The notes: a model not told the origin generated them from the letters alone. DNA of 64,000 bases from Brachionus manjavacas (GCA_019054805.1 JAHQIY010000005.1:4943501-5007500); one strand, 5' to 3'; counted from the stretch's first letter, positions 10,864 through 23,859 are shown. Numbers and translations are program-made.

Positions 10864-11967
10864 CTTAAAAAAATTGAAACCATTTACTAATTGTAAGTTT
10901 TAATTAATTGATTTTGTATTTTTGAAATTAAATTTACATTTGTTTAAATAATTTTTTTATTATTTATATATTTAAATTTTAGTTTTATAAAATAATTGGA
11001 TCAAAAAAAATTAGTCTTTGCGAAAATTTAAAATCTAATTAAAGAATTACAGCCTTCAAATTAATTTAAAATTATTTATTTTTTAAATAAAGATATACCC
11101 TTTGTCAATTGATGCAGAGATACATTTTAGAGTTAAACATGAAGTTAAAAAATTTCTCAGTAAAGATAATGAGGAAAAAAAAGTTCAGAAATTCATTTTT
11201 ATATTTAATGCGGCACCAAAGCCAAAAGAAAAAAAAAGAAAAATAATTAAAAAAATATTAAAATATCCTAATTAAAATTAATTTTTTCAAAATTAAGTTC
11301 ACTTATGGGGCAGCTCATTTTGATGCATTTGTCTAAAGTTAAATTAATTATTACATGGCTTTGATGGTATACGGTTTATGCGCAAAGATGAATTTCTGAG
11401 TTTTAATCTAGCGTTAAAAAAATGTAAACGGTAGATTCAAAAAGTTAAATAAGTTAAATTATGAAATATTCAAACGAAATTCACATAAATGCAAATCGGA
11501 ACATAAAATTATTCGAATTAATTTAAATTAATATAAATTTAATTCAAATCTTTTAATTTTTTAATGAAACATGAATATCATCCCTCAATTTTCGAATATA
11601 AATTTATTTGAATTATGTTCGAATATTCAATATGTGATTTCAAAACTGCCTTGATGTATTCTTTTTGCATGATAAAAATTTCTTTAATAAGATTTTTGTA
11701 ATTAAATTAAAAAAATCAAATCACTTTGGTAAAATTGACAAATTGATCATAAGGAATAAATAAAAGTAAAATATTTATTTTTCAATAAAATTTTTAAGAG
11801 TTTTTAAACCCTTTGATATTTTTCCAAAATATAGAATAAAAATTTTTTAATTAAGAATTTTATTATTTTAACTTTTGATAAAAGTATTCGCTTTCGTTGA
11901 GATTATAAAATATTTAAAAAAAAATCTTTGTTTCCTATCTACAATTTTCAAAATTATACAAAATTAC
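10864..11967. other. Intergenic with one unassigned open stretch
   Basis: Lies between SNRNP40 and the ANAPC7 stop. 11093-11275 (+) is open for 60 codons after an AG acceptor-like site and encodes a Lys-rich peptide beginning IYPLSIDAEIHFRVKHEVKK, but it has no ATG, no partner exon was found and it was not recognised. The rest is AT-rich and empty. Confidence 0.3.
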
Positions 11968-14811
11968 TCAAGTAGCATGAAAATTTTGAATTGACTCGTC
12001 TAAACTTGTTTCTATATTTTGCTCCGCTCTTTCGATCATTGATTTCATTTGTAAATTGGCCGTATCCATTCTAATTATAAAAATATAAAAAAACCTTGTA
12101 AAACTTAAATTTAAAAAATAATAACCCGGAAGCTTTGTTCATATAGATAATAGCCTCATCTGATTTTCCACATTTTTTCATCAACTCAGAATATATGTGC
12201 ATTAGCCTTGGATTCGATGGATTATGTCGAATGTACTTTCCAAGAACTTCAAGAGCTTCAGTAAATTGCTGCAAAGTCATACAAACTCGGACCAAGCATA
12301 TTACAGCCTCTTGGTTCTCCGGGTCTCCTTTAATTGCTTTGTACAAATAAGTTTTTGATTTTTCTTGTGTCAGAGAGTCCCGACTCAAGGCTTCGCCATA
12401 TAGAGCCAAAGTACGATGATTTGAACCTAGTAATTTTACTGCATTTGCCGCAATTTGAATTGCATCTTTTGTATGATTTAAATTTAATAATGTCTCAACT
12501 AGTCCTTTGTATGCTTCATAAAAATAAATGTTAATCCTTGTGGCCTCACGATATGTCACTGCTGATTCTGATATTGCTTTAAGTTTTCCCAAGGCGATGG
12601 CTCTTAAAAGAAGTGCTTGACAATTCTCGTGATCAATCAGCAATGCATTTTCTGCAAAACATTTTGCTTTTTGTGACTTTTTTTTTAGACTATAGTAACC
12701 AATTATAGTCCAAGTCTCTGGCATATTAACTGAAACTTGATGCATATCGTTTGCAAGTCTCTCAAGTGTAGATAATTTATCAAATTCTGACTTGTCCGAA
12801 AATAACAAAAATGCGTAAATGTCCATTTTGGATATCCAAGTTGGCTCTAGTTTGTGAAGCTTCAATTTAAAAAAAAAATAGATTAAGAATTTCATAAAAA
12901 CCAATTTATTCCATTTCGGGAGATTTCAATTAACAAATAAAAAATAAAATAAATAATTTGTTTTTTTACTAGTATAAAAATAGAGAAAAAGTATATTCTC
13001 ATAAACTTTTTTAATTTTAGTGAGAATGTGAATTTAAAAAAATCTTCCATAAGATACTGAATTTTCAAGGGAAGATGTTAAAAGGCTATTTAAATATTTA
13101 TTTATTATTATATTTATTATTATAAATGCGTATACTTTTTTAAAGAAATACTAGAGTTCGCATATTATTGTAAAGGTTCTTAGTATTTAGGAATTTAGCC
13201 ATCTTCTATCACATTTCTAATTAGTAAATAAACTTTTATTAAAGATTTTTTTTAAATAAAAAAAATATGTTTTTCTCTCATATTTTTTTTCTAAGTATAT
13301 ATATAGCTTCATTTTACAATAGTGTTGAGCTGCATTTAAAATATTGAATTTTCAATTGTCTTTTTTCCATTAAAACTTAGATGTTTTACTTCATTCAAAA
13401 ATTTTTATATCCCAGTTTTCATTTTAAAAGACCAATTTTGATTTAAGTTGATTTTAAAAATTTTATAACTTTGACTAATCTTTCTTCAATAGAATAAGAA
13501 ATTATCATCTATAATAACAACTATGAAACGAAAAAATAAATAAAATATTAGCTATATTTATAGTTTAATTTTATATTTTTAATTAATCTAATAAGAAATC
13601 ATTTTTTCTTACTTAAAGTCGCCTTTTTTTTTTAGTAATAAAAAAGGTGAAAATGCATTGTCAATTTTTTATAAAAAATAATATCTTACTATCAAAAATT
13701 AATTTAAATTTATAAACTGTCATTATATAAAACATAAATCACAAACCTTTTATTTAGAATGAAAGGACCTTACTTTTTCAAATGATGATATTGCATTAGA
13801 ATATTCTCCATTTAAGTATTGACTATTTGCTAATGAGCACAAGACTTCAGCACTGCGGTGGGTTAGCTTGAAAAACATTTAAATAAGAATTAAAATTAAT
13901 ACTAATGGTTACATTCAAATCAAGTGTTTTAAAAGATTTAATAGCTTCTTTATAGTCTCTAGAAATAAGATTGCTTTTTCCTTTTAGGTAAATGTTCAAC
14001 CAATCGGTGCTAATGTTTGATGGCATCTTTGGTAAATCATCCATTTTCAGACCGAGATTTAGCAGCGCTTCTATTGCAACAATTGAAAATTTGCTTATTC
14101 TACCAACAAAATAATGAAAATTAGTCCTAATTAATCGTAATTAAATACTTGAGAACTTCTTTATAGATGGTGATTGCTTCTTTGTTATTCATTAAGATTT
14201 GGCATAACTTTCCCATTGCCAATAAAATTTTAACAGTCCTTTGTTTTGAAGGTATACTATCAAGCTATTAGATTGAAATTTTTAATCAAAATTTTAAATT
14301 TTTTTGATAAATTACGATCAAGTATGCATCTTGGTACTTTTTGTCGTAAAAGAGACAAAGATGCAGACTAAACTTTATTTGGATATCTGTTTCCGAATCC
14401 TTGAAATAAATATTACAACAATTTGGTCTAAAAATTTATTTTATTTACCAAACTGGTCAGAGTTTTGGACTTTGACTTCAGATTTGACTTATTTATTTGC
14501 AAAGCTCTATTGAACAATGCCTCGGCTGTTTTGTACTCCCGTAGATTAAAGGCTGCATTGGCATACAAAAATAGTATTGTATATTTATCTTTTGAATCAC
14601 ACTGAAATGGGATGCCGCTAAATGTTGAGCTTTGCGATGATCCAGACGAAAACGAAGTTGACGTGGTCGCTAAAGAAAAAAAAGGCTGTGACGTCACCGG
14701 CGATGATTCCGTCGTTGCAATTAATAAATCGGCCAAAAGCTTCACATCCTCATAAAGTCCATTGTCGTAAAGACTTTTTAAATGGTCAAGTAAGGCAAAA
14801 AATTCCTTCAT
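11968..14811 (-). CDS. ANAPC7: Anaphase-promoting complex subunit 7
   Basis: APC7 is a TPR superhelix subunit of the anaphase-promoting complex, the E3 ligase that targets cyclins and securin in mitosis. Seven exons, all phases consistent: 14811-14449, 14399-14316, 14264-14149, 14099-13913, 13866-13774, 12859-12126 and 12070-11968; 559 residues, close to the human length. Introns are 46-54 bp except intron 5, 914 bp (12860-13773). Diagnostic blocks: LYDNGLYEDVKLLADLL at the N-terminus, LDSIPSKQRTVKILLAMGKL, SAEVLCSLANSQYLNGEYS, then the continuous TPR exon with KMDIYAFLL, NCQALLLRAIALGKL, YEAYKGLVETLLNLNHTKDA and KSKTYLYKAIKGDPENQEAV. A Ser/Thr-rich insert near residues 35-65 is unlike vertebrates. 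The last exon ends soon after the TPRs, without the vertebrate acidic tail. Confidence 0.94.
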
Positions 14812-15174
14812 TCCAAAAAAAATTCTGAATTTTATTTACAGATTAATAGAAATTTAAATTTTTGATAATTTTTTTTAAATTAGCTTCACATGTGTACTGT
14901 CTAAAGAAAATCCTTTGCACGAAAAAGAGAATTTTTTTGCAGAACCGAAATTTACAGTCCTTGAGCGTGTGTGGATCTAATTAAGTACTTTTTTTGATGC
15001 TAAATTTAGAAGATAAATCTGTCAGGACCTTTTTTGAAAATAAAAGATATTTATTCTAAAGACCATAATTTGCAGATGAAAGAAAAAAAAATTGTCGATA
15101 AAATACAATAAAATTAAAATAAATAAATTCAAGTCCTTATTCAAAATTTTTAGTTTCAAAATCAAAAATTTTTT
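14812..15174. promoter_or_regulatory. Divergent ANAPC7/MINDY3 intergenic region
   Basis: The 363 bp between the two start codons on opposite strands must hold both 5' UTRs and core promoters. No TATA box or named site can be assigned by eye. Shared bidirectional promoter is inferred from spacing alone. Confidence 0.5.
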
Positions 15175-17180
15175 ATGGATTCATCAAAGGAATATTTAGA
15201 CAATGAAGCAGTATTATTTGATTTAATCAAGAATATTTTTTTCAATTTTAATTGAAGCAAGACAAAAAATTGTCAAGCGGAATAAATTTCAACAGTTTAG
15301 CCGAGAGTAAAGTCTTAACTACTTTAATTTGGGGCAATAATGTTAAACAGGATATATTTGAACGATGGTCTCAAGGTTAACAAAATTCTGTATATAAATA
15401 AAAATTTATTTTTATTTTTTTCTCAACATAAGGATTTATATTCAATAACGAAAAGGAACCAACTGCTTTGCTACAATATAGCGGTGGACCTTGTGCAGTT
15501 ATTACAGCAGTTCAAGCTTATCTTTTAAAAGAGCTCATTTTTTGTACACAATGTGGCAATAATTGGCGAAAACCTGAAAGTAATGATTGACTAAATTATA
15601 ATTTTTAAGTAGATTTTTTTTATTTAGAGAATGAATTGAATCAACATTTGACTGACAGCTTGTTATCTATTTACATTAATGTTTCGACAGAAAAAACGAA
15701 ATACTTGTTGTTTTATGAGTCGAGTGACGAAGCTGAAAATGCTGAATCAAATAACGAGGGAAACAGTGATGAAACAGAATCACTGTCAAAACGAGCTAAA
15801 CTGGATTATGATGCTTTTATTGACAAAATAAAGTATTGAAATCATTTTCTGATCTATTTTGTTTTTTTTTTTCAACAATTTAATTTAAGAGCTTATAAAT
15901 TTTCAACTTTAAATGAATTAAAAGAAAAGCTTGCCACAAAAATCAATAGCTACAAACAAAATTACGGAGTTTTATGCTTTTTATATTCGCTTATTCTAAC
16001 TAAAGTGTTTTTTGTTGTCACCTATTTTTGTTTTATTTTCAAAATAAAATTAAGGGTTTGGACGAGATAGAAAGAGAACTCGAAGAAAGTGGAGAATCTT
16101 TGATTGATTCATTACATGGCCATGGAAGTCAGTGCTTGACAAACTTAATGCTTTGTGGAATCGCTACAAGTAATGTTTTTGATGGAGACAAATCTTTGGA
16201 AGGTTTAAGTAAGGTTGATCAAACTTAATTTAATTTACTGTGCTAATTTTTTTATCAGGTCTAAAAGGTATTCCGAAGCAGTCTTGCATAGGATTTTTGA
16301 CTATAATGGAATATTTGAGGTATTGTGAAGTTGGATGGAATTTAAAAAACCCCAAGTATCCCATTTGGATTCTAGCTTCAGAAACTCATTTGACAGTTTT
16401 TTTCTCTCAAGTAAAAATATCAAAAGTCAAAATTTTAAATTTTATTTTTTTAAATGCAAAATTTAAATAAATAGAAAGCAATTTAGTTTACAAAATTAAA
16501 AAAAATTAAAAAAAAAAGATTTTTTACATAAATTTAAAATTATTAATTTAAAGGAGACAAGTTTAGTACAAAAAAATGAAAGTAGTCGACAAACAGCAAT
16601 ACAAAACTTTAAAAATTTCGATCCTGATGGTAGGCTTTATAAAGTTAATTGGAAGAAAATGATGATAATTTAATGGCAAAAAAGATAATGGATTTGTTAA
16701 ATCTGAAGATCTGGAAAGTTTAATGGCTTCTTTGGATCTGTTAACAGACAAAGAATAGTAATATGGATAGATTTTACTGTATATATTAATAACCATTTTA
16801 AATTAAAGTGTCGATTGCATTAAGTTACAACTTGATACAGAAAATTTAGGAATAATAACACAGGTGGCTTTTCTTAATGAGTTTTATCCCGAGTCAGAGC
16901 AGCAAATCATTCCAACTGAGTTCAAAGTTTATCACTATAACGGTCTGGCAAGATCAAACCAAGAAAATGAAGTATTTTTTGCTTTTGAATTTTGTTTCCA
17001 AATTTCTTTACTTAACAGATATAATAACAAAAGGTACATTTTTCAGAGGGAAAAGCTAAATTGATCGATTTTACCGATCAGCCAAGTTTAGATCTCAACT
17101 CAATCAAAAGTTGTTTACAAACAAAATGGCCAACAATCGAGATTGAATGGCTGGACTCCCGAATTCCTTCTCTAAATTAA
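15175..17180 (+). CDS. MINDY3: Ubiquitin C-terminal hydrolase MINDY-3 (FAM188A/CARP)
   Basis: MINDY3 is a cysteine deubiquitinase that prefers long Lys48-linked ubiquitin chains. Eleven exons with matching phases: 15175-15210, 15258-15375, 15433-15579, 15628-15832, 15890-16004, 16055-16208, 16259-16410, 16554-16629, 16685-16757, 16809-16971 and 17034-17180; 461 residues against 445 in human. Motifs in order: TTLIWGNN, the catalytic block YSGGPCAVITAVQAYLLK (Cys72), NYGVLCFLYSLILTK, HGHGSQCLTNLMLCG, GFLTIMEYLRYCEVG, and ASETHLTVFF with the catalytic His at about 302. Then an EF-hand-like loop FDPDDNGFVKSEDLE built across the 16630-16684 intron, LNEFYPES, VYHYNGL and CLQTKWPTIEIEWLDSR at the end. 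An acidic Ser/Glu insert sits around residues 125-150. The first exon (12 codons) is the least certain. Confidence 0.93.
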
Positions 17181-17283
17181 TGTTAAAAATAAGTTTGGTC
17201 ATTTTTTCAACCCAAAATAAATGGCAATATTTTTTATTTAATTTTTTTTTAAATAAAATTAAAAAGTTATTAGTAAAATTTAT

Positions 17284-18917
17284 TCAATAAACTTTTCCAA
17301 GGTCAAAAATTTCGCCAATTAAATTGGGAACTTTAAAGCTATTAAAACATACTCTATAATTTTTTAAATTTTCTGAATGCAGAACTCCAATTAAATTTAT
17401 TTTTTTTACAAAGGTATCAATATTATCTATTAGATTGTTTATAGCACCATCATCTTGGTCATTTTCAGATGTTTTTAATTTGTTGGATATTTCGAATCTA
17501 AGGGCTTCTAGAAGATCATTCTTTATTTTGTTGGCCACAGTGTAGCTGTCCTCTTGGTTCAAATTTACGAATGGTTCATTAGTGGTAGTAAAAATTACAC
17601 CGCACAAAATTCCGATCTCTATGTCATTTAAGTTAAGTTGGTTAAAATTATTTTTTGTTTCTACCATTAAGTTGACCAAATTTTCCTTAAAATTTTTTTT
17701 TAATTATTATAAAATAAAAACTTGTTTACAAAAATTACATCAAAAATGATGCATAATTGATCTTCACTGATACTATGCCCCGACTCGAAGGTGAGACACA
17801 TTTTTTTCAACGACTCCTCTTCGCAGAATAAATTCACAATTCTTAAAAACCAAACTTTGAAAAAATGACTCTTGATCATCAAAATCTGATCATTTTGATA
17901 TATTTGATCAAAGCCCGGTATTTGCTTGGCAAATTCGACAATTTTAAAGGCGTCCTGATTTACAAGCACAGTAAAGCATCGCCACAACTCCTCTCTAGTG
18001 ACATCCAAAATTTCTTTGTCATTTTTAAATTTATTTCTATCAATCTGAACATTTATTAGCTTTTTGCTAGACAAATATGCATTTTTTTCCCTATTTATTT
18101 TAGTATAGGGACACAAATTTTGATGAGATTGGGCTATTGAGAGTATTCGGTCACATATGGCTAGTTGCTTGACCGCAGTGTCAATTATCTTATGAGTGGA
18201 ATTGGTTATTTTGTTAGCTTCGTCCATTTGAGTGTTATTTTCCTTCTTTTGCTCTTTGTCACTTTTTTCAGTGTCATTTGACGCGTTCGATTCAGTGCTG
18301 TTGCTGAACCGGACGCATTCCCGAGACATGCCCATCTCTAGACACTTTTTGAACCGGCAATGCTGGCAGCGATTCCGATTCAACAGCACTATAACACAAT
18401 TTCCCTCTTTCATGCACTTGTACTGCATTTTTTTCTGAATACTACGCCTGAAAAAGCCCTTACATCCCTCGCATGACGCAACTCCATAATGGTAGCCTGA
18501 AGCTCTGTCACCACAGATTTTGCAAAGTCCTACTGAACCCTGGGCCAAATCGGATCTGACATCACTCTTTGATTTTGGCTCTAGCTTTGTCTTCTTGCTT
18601 CTGTCCACTTTTTTTTTGCTCTTGTCTTGGCTCTGGGCTTCAGAGGGGCTTGCTACTGGCGTGAACTGATTTGTGAAATTGTTTGCTTGAGTTTGGTTTG
18701 GGGCTATCAGAATTTGGCTATTTGTTGTTTTCGGAAGAAGATATTTGTATTGGGATTTTTCTTCTTTTGTTTCTTGCCCGATTAGGTCAAGTATGTTCAA
18801 GTCGATTTCGTTATTTGCGTGATTTAGATTTTCGAAGTTGTGGTCAATTTGGGACATTTGCATCAATGAGTCCGGGCTTTTGTACACATGAATCAAATTT
18901 GAGTTCAAATCGTTCAT
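17284..18917 (-). CDS. Nuclear hormone receptor, NR1 group (E78/Rev-erb-like)
   Basis: Ligand-regulated or orphan nuclear transcription factor. Two exons: 18917-17739 and 17685-17284, split by a 53-bp phase-0 intron; 526 residues. The N-terminal A/B region is Ser/Gln/Lys-rich. The DNA-binding domain begins [18 protein letters not shown] and has P-box CEGCKG in FFRRSIQKK, the second zinc finger (CMKEGNC...[12 protein letters not shown]) and GMSRECVRF as T-box. A Ser/Asn hinge follows. The ligand-binding domain carries the signature [20 protein letters not shown] and, in exon 2, [16 protein letters not shown]. The DNA-binding domain looks most like NR1 receptors such as E78 and Rev-erb; the exact subtype needs a tree. 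The open frame extends upstream of 18917 without ATG, past an acceptor-like site, so a 5' non-coding exon is likely. It converges with MINDY3, whose stop is 103 bp away. Confidence 0.88.
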
Positions 18918-19777
18918 CCTATTGAACTCTAATTGAAAAACAATATTCAATTTCTTATATATTAAATGATTACTGGATTAGCTTATTCATACAATATTCT
19001 GGAGAAATTTATTTAAAGTATAAAGTTTAAATTCTTTTATTTATCTATGGAATAAATTACAGCAATCAGATAATTTATTTATGATCTCTAGATTCATATT
19101 TTTCTAGCGTGTGTGTGTGTATATTCTTATTTTTGGCATAAAAATTGTATCTAAAGTAATTATTGTGCTGATGAATGTCTTAAGTTTTTAGATGATTTTA
19201 TTGGCGTTTCTTTAAATCATATTATTTAATTTTATCTTATATTATTATCTCATAAATTATTATATCCTAAACAAAGAGTTTAATTAGATGAAATTGGATT
19301 AAACAAACATTTCGTTGTGATTTTTCTTATTTAGATAAATTCAAGATATTTTTTAAATGCTATTAATTATTTGTAACATACTTGAAAAACTTGTGGCCAA
19401 TTTACCATATTTTTGACGATCAATTTTAAAAATTAGAATTTTTAAATCAGAAATTCAGGTGTGTCTGATGAAAGCTAAGATTTGCGTGTAGAAAAATTCA
19501 CAATCAAATTTATCAAATTATCTAATAGAAAAAAATTAAAAAAAATTTGAGCAAAATGTAGTGAAGGATTAAACGAGCATGCAAAACTATGCTTCGTGTG
19601 AAAATATAAAAAAATTAATTTTTCTCATTTTTACTGGTTTAGAATCATAGAAATCAACTACTATGATTATTTGATCATTTTATGTTTTTAGCTAAATTTT
19701 TGGTAAATTTTTTTTGGTAAATTTTCGTCAAAAATGAAAAAAATAGTCACAAATTTATCAAAATGTTACAAGGCTTG
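18918..19777. other. Upstream region of the nuclear receptor
   Basis: Non-coding and AT-rich. An acceptor-like TTTTTCAATTAG lies about 10 bp before the start codon on the minus strand, suggesting a 5' UTR intron. No upstream exon could be placed. Confidence 0.4.
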
Positions 19778-19781
19778 TTAA

Positions 19782-20355
19782 CACTAGAAGCACCAAAATT
19801 TTAAACTACTAGAAGCACCAAAACGAGTCAAAATGACTTGTTTTAATAGAATCTAATGGATAAAAATGGATAATAATTTATAATTTGGATAAATCTATTC
19901 AAAACTTAATTTTAATTGAGTAAAAATAAAAGTTTGGCTAAAAAAAAGTATCTTGCAAAAATTTCATCTTCTACTGAATTCATTCCATTGAACCAATTTT
20001 TCGTCTTTCATGTAAAATACGCAAACTTTGATTTTTGCATTTTTTAAATTTGCTTATCTTCGTTCAAATATTAGGATTTAAGTCAGTTTTTAAAGATTTG
20101 TTTACTTTTTATAAATATTTTATGACTCATTCATTGATTTTGTAGATAAATTCAAAATTTTAATTAAAAAACGAGTCAAAATGACTCGATTTTGTACAAA
20201 GGAAATATTTTTTTTATTTGAATTTAGTTAATTTAGAAAGTTATTCTTATTTTTATGCTGAAAAAAAAAATTGTACTCAAATAACAAAAATTGACTTAGA
20301 TTTTAGCGGCCAAAAATCGAAAAAGAGTCATTATGACTCGTTGGTGCTTCTAGTG
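19782..20355. mobile_element. piggyBac-like MITE flanked by TTAA
   Basis: Terminal inverted repeats CACTAGAAGCACC (19782-19794) and its complement (20343-20355), flanked on both sides by TTAA (19778-19781, 20356-20359), the target duplication of piggyBac-type elements. Length 574 bp, no transposase frame. Inside are three copies of a near-palindrome GAGTCA-nnn-TGACT(C/T) at about 19835, 20172 and 20323. A related end occurs at 32691. Confidence 0.85.
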
Positions 20356-20359
20356 TTAA

Positions 20360-21819
20360 ACCATTTAAGTTTGACAATAAACTCCAAATAAAAAAGTCAA
20401 TTGTTTAAACTTTATGACTTCTTTTAATTTAATCAATTAAGCTCTAAACTCATTGAATTTTAACTCTGAAACTGCTAAGATCAGAGACTGGTTAATTTTA
20501 TATTTTCTATGCTTTATAAAATCTCAAAAAGAAATAGTCCAAGATACATTTAATATCATTTAGCAAATCATATCCTATGTATTTAAAGTCAGGAAATATT
20601 AAATTTTCAATTTTATATTTAACAGTTTAAGATTTGAAAATCCCCTTTAACTCTTCTTGTAGTAAAGAATTGAAAAAATTTTCGTTTATTAGAATCTAAA
20701 ATTAAATTTTTTACATTTTTCTAATGTAAAAAACTAGTCAAAGCAGAAAGCCTTTTAAAATGTTTGTTCTAATTGATTTATAAAATATTACAGAGAAGAT
20801 CAGTTAACTTTTAGTTTTCAAGCTAACAGTTTTTAAATTGAACAACTTGTATTTTGATGTTTTGCAGATTTTACTTATAAATTCCTATTAAGAATTTCTT
20901 TAATAAAGATCTAATTTGAAATTTATATTTTTAATTTCGATAATTATTTTATTTTTAAAAAGCTCATTGCTTTAAAAAAGATAAAGTTAAATTCAAATTT
21001 TTTCTTAATAAAAGTTAGCAAGTAGGGCCAATTTTTAACATAAGATTAAAAATTGCGGGCACTGTTTCAATTTTTAAAAAATTACCATTAAGAAATAAAA
21101 ACCTTAATTCTAAATTTCTTTTAAATTTCCTATGAATATTTATTCTATAAGTTATATTTCTCAATATTTAGGCTATTTATTTTTTTCTCATGTAAAAAAC
21201 TGCTATTTAAAACTTGCTTGTTAAGTTGGAACTGCAAACCTGTAAAAAAATGAAATTAAGTATTAAATCCTTCTAACGAGACAAAATTAAAAAAAAATTC
21301 CATTAAAAATTTTTAGCCCAAGGAAAAGAATAAAAAAAATATACAAAATTAATTTAGGAGGAAAGTTTCATTTTTTTCCCAAAATTCTTGGTCAATTTTG
21401 CCAAATTTTTTTAATTTTAATTTTTATTTCATTTTGCTGGGAGCTAATAAAAAGATCTCTATAATAAAATGAGTTTAAATTGTATAATTGGCTTCAAAAA
21501 ATATAATAGAGCAAAAATTCATTGCAAATATTATTCTTTATGATTTAATTTGAAAATTTATTTTATCATTTGAAAATTTTCTATACGGAAAAAAATTAAT
21601 AATTTATCATTCTAGACATTTTAGACATTCTTGCATCAATCGAAATATCTTTTCTTAGAATTTTTTTTTTAATAGTTTATTTAATATTTTAAATATTTGG
21701 CTTTGAGTATTTAAAATTTAAAAAAAGTGTCAATAAGTTATGATAAAAAGTTTTATTAAATTAATTTAATTATTTAGAATTTAAAAGAGAAATTAGAAAT
21801 GTTACAGAAAAACTGTTGT
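20360..21819. other. Intergenic, no gene seen
   Basis: 1.46 kb of AT-rich DNA without an open frame or recognisable repeat. Confidence 0.5.
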
Positions 21820-23526
21820 TCATTGGAAGAGCTCATTTGAGACTTTACAAAGGAGAGTCTTAAGTTCAGAACTTCTTGAGCTTTTAACAAAAACATCAAT
21901 ATTATCCTGTATGAGTGAAAAAATGAGTGTTTTTTTATATATTAAACTATTTTTTATGTACTTTTCAAGCAGAATTCTGAGTCTTGATTCAATTCTATCT
22001 ACCTTTTGTTCCTCGAGAAGGCCAGAAAGTTGAATAGACGGTGTGTCATATGGTAAGTGATAGGTTGACTTAAAACATGTATTTTGAATTACTTGCATTT
22101 TCTGAATGTTTGTCTGGAAGACACGGGATAGGATGAAAAACTATAGTCTATAATAGAACCTAAAAGGGTATTATAGATTCCATTTAAGGTTTTTTTACTT
22201 AACTTCCACGATCTGTGTGACAAAATTTTAATTAAATTCACGCGATAATGACATCTAGAACGAATGAATTCAACCTGGGAGTTGAAACAAAGACTTTGGT
22301 CAAATTTAATTCCAAGGAAGACTGGGGAGTCAGTGTAGGGTATTTGCTTTCCAAAAAGTTTTAGACTAATTTTATAGTTTTTTGAAGGATTCCCAGAGTA
22401 AAAAATGTAGCTACATTTTTCTGGAGACATCTTTAACCTCCATTTTTGTAGCCACATCTGCAATTTTTTAAGATAGTTATTTATAATGTTTGCAATGTTG
22501 CCATATTTTTGAAGATAAAAAAGGTTACCAGATCATCAGCAAATAACAGGGAATATGGCTGGTCTTTTTGGTCCTGCTTGGGGAAATAATTAATAAAAAT
22601 AGTAAAGAGTAGTGGACTAATGACTGCACCCTGGGGAACTCCAGTATCTATGAGACCTTAATCCGAGACAAAGTTATTTATTATCACAAAAGAAAATCGA
22701 TTTTTAAAAAAATTAACAACCCATTCCAGAGACATGTAGAGAGGGGCCCCAATTTTGGTAAGTCTGTAGATTAAACCACTGTGCCATACCTTGTCAAAAG
22801 CCTGAGAGATGTCGAAGAAGAGGGAACATACTTTTTTCTTTCTTACCAAAGTCTCAGAGACCTTTTGAGTTAAAAATACCAAATTTTCGGAGGTACATCG
22901 GTGCTGCCTGAAACCAGACTGTTCTTTGCAGATAAGACTCTTTTCAAGGAAATTGTAAAGCCTTCTTGTGATAATTCTTTCAAGAACTTTTCCAAGACAG
23001 CTAGTGACACTAATTGGTCGATATTTAGACGGTCAGAACTGACTTTCTTTTTGGGGATCATTATTATTTTAGAGATTTTCCAAGCTTCCGGGATTTCGGA
23101 TGCAGCTAGACAGAGATTGAAAAAACTTGCTAGGCCCAGTAAAAACGAGTCAGGGAGATTTTTCAACATACGGTTACTTATGTTGTCAGGTCCAGGGGCT
23201 GACTCGTCTTTTAGTTTTCCAATGTTTTTTTTTAACTCTTCAATTGTGATTTTAGGAAAAGACTTTTCGGAATTTAAATAATTCAGATAATCCTTATTTG
23301 AAACAAATCCTTCTACCATGTCTCGAAAGCCATTGTCAAAGGAATCATTTCTTTCTTGAGTAAAAGTTTCCCCAATAATCTCTTTGAAGAGCCTACCTTT
23401 TTCAGAATCTGTTTTAAACTTTTTTGAGTTGAGAACAAGTTTGGGAATAACATTGCTGGATGAATTTTTTTTAAACGAATTAACTTTTTCTCCAAAAAGG
23501 ACGGGAAGAGTTTGTATTAGGCCCAA
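21820..23526 (-). pseudogene. Non-LTR retrotransposon (jockey-like), second family, frameshifted
   Basis: A nearly full reverse-transcriptase domain on the minus strand, broken by frameshifts into pieces. 23526-22870 holds the N-terminal RT part (IGKLKDESAPGPDNISNRML and IPEAWKISKIIMIPKKK). 22882-22658 holds SLFFDISQAFDKVWHSGL. The unlisted stretch 22490-22640 still reads as a GVPQGAVISPLLF-type block and the catalytic LFADDL. 22463-22089 holds the thumb (WRLKMSPEKC, FLGIKFD, IIDYSFSSYP), and 22098-21820 the C-terminus. It differs clearly from the 33606-35256 copy, so it is a second family. No endonuclease is visible upstream. Confidence 0.85.
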
Positions 23527-23637
23527 AAGATTTAGGAAATATATCCCAATTCTGGCTTTTAAACAAATACACTATTTATATATACGCAACCAGCTATACA
23601 TATAATCGCATTTTACAAAGGTTTTAAATTTCTTTCT

Positions 23638-23678
23638 TAACTTGATCTGTGATATTATTTATATATATCACAGATCAA
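23638..23678. repeat. Perfect inverted repeat (hairpin)
   Basis: AACTTGATCTGTGATAT and its complement, 17-bp arms separated by an AT-rich loop of a few bases, just upstream of the LINE remnant on its coding strand. Role unknown. Confidence 0.8.
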
Positions 23679-23859
23679 GTTGAATAGAATATGAGTGCTA
23701 AGATTAATAATATGTCCCTTTTCTGTTGCATCCGGTTGACCATCTACATCATAATTATTAACCATTTGAAACGTTCGGTTCCCTTTTTTTTTATGATGAA
23801 AGAGGTTTGAGCATTCGTCCCGTAATGCAGAGATATTTGATGATTTTTCACCCAAAACG

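Noticed and set aside
15636..15839. CDC45-like acidic region, considered because of an acidic Ser/Glu stretch followed by KRAKL
   Set aside because: Neighbouring exons (GGPCAV, GHGSQ, SETHLTVFF) identify the gene as MINDY3; the acidic part is an insert.
18918..18950. Extended start of the nuclear receptor
   Set aside because: The upstream frame has no ATG and crosses an acceptor-like TTTTTCAATTAG; 18917 is the first ATG.
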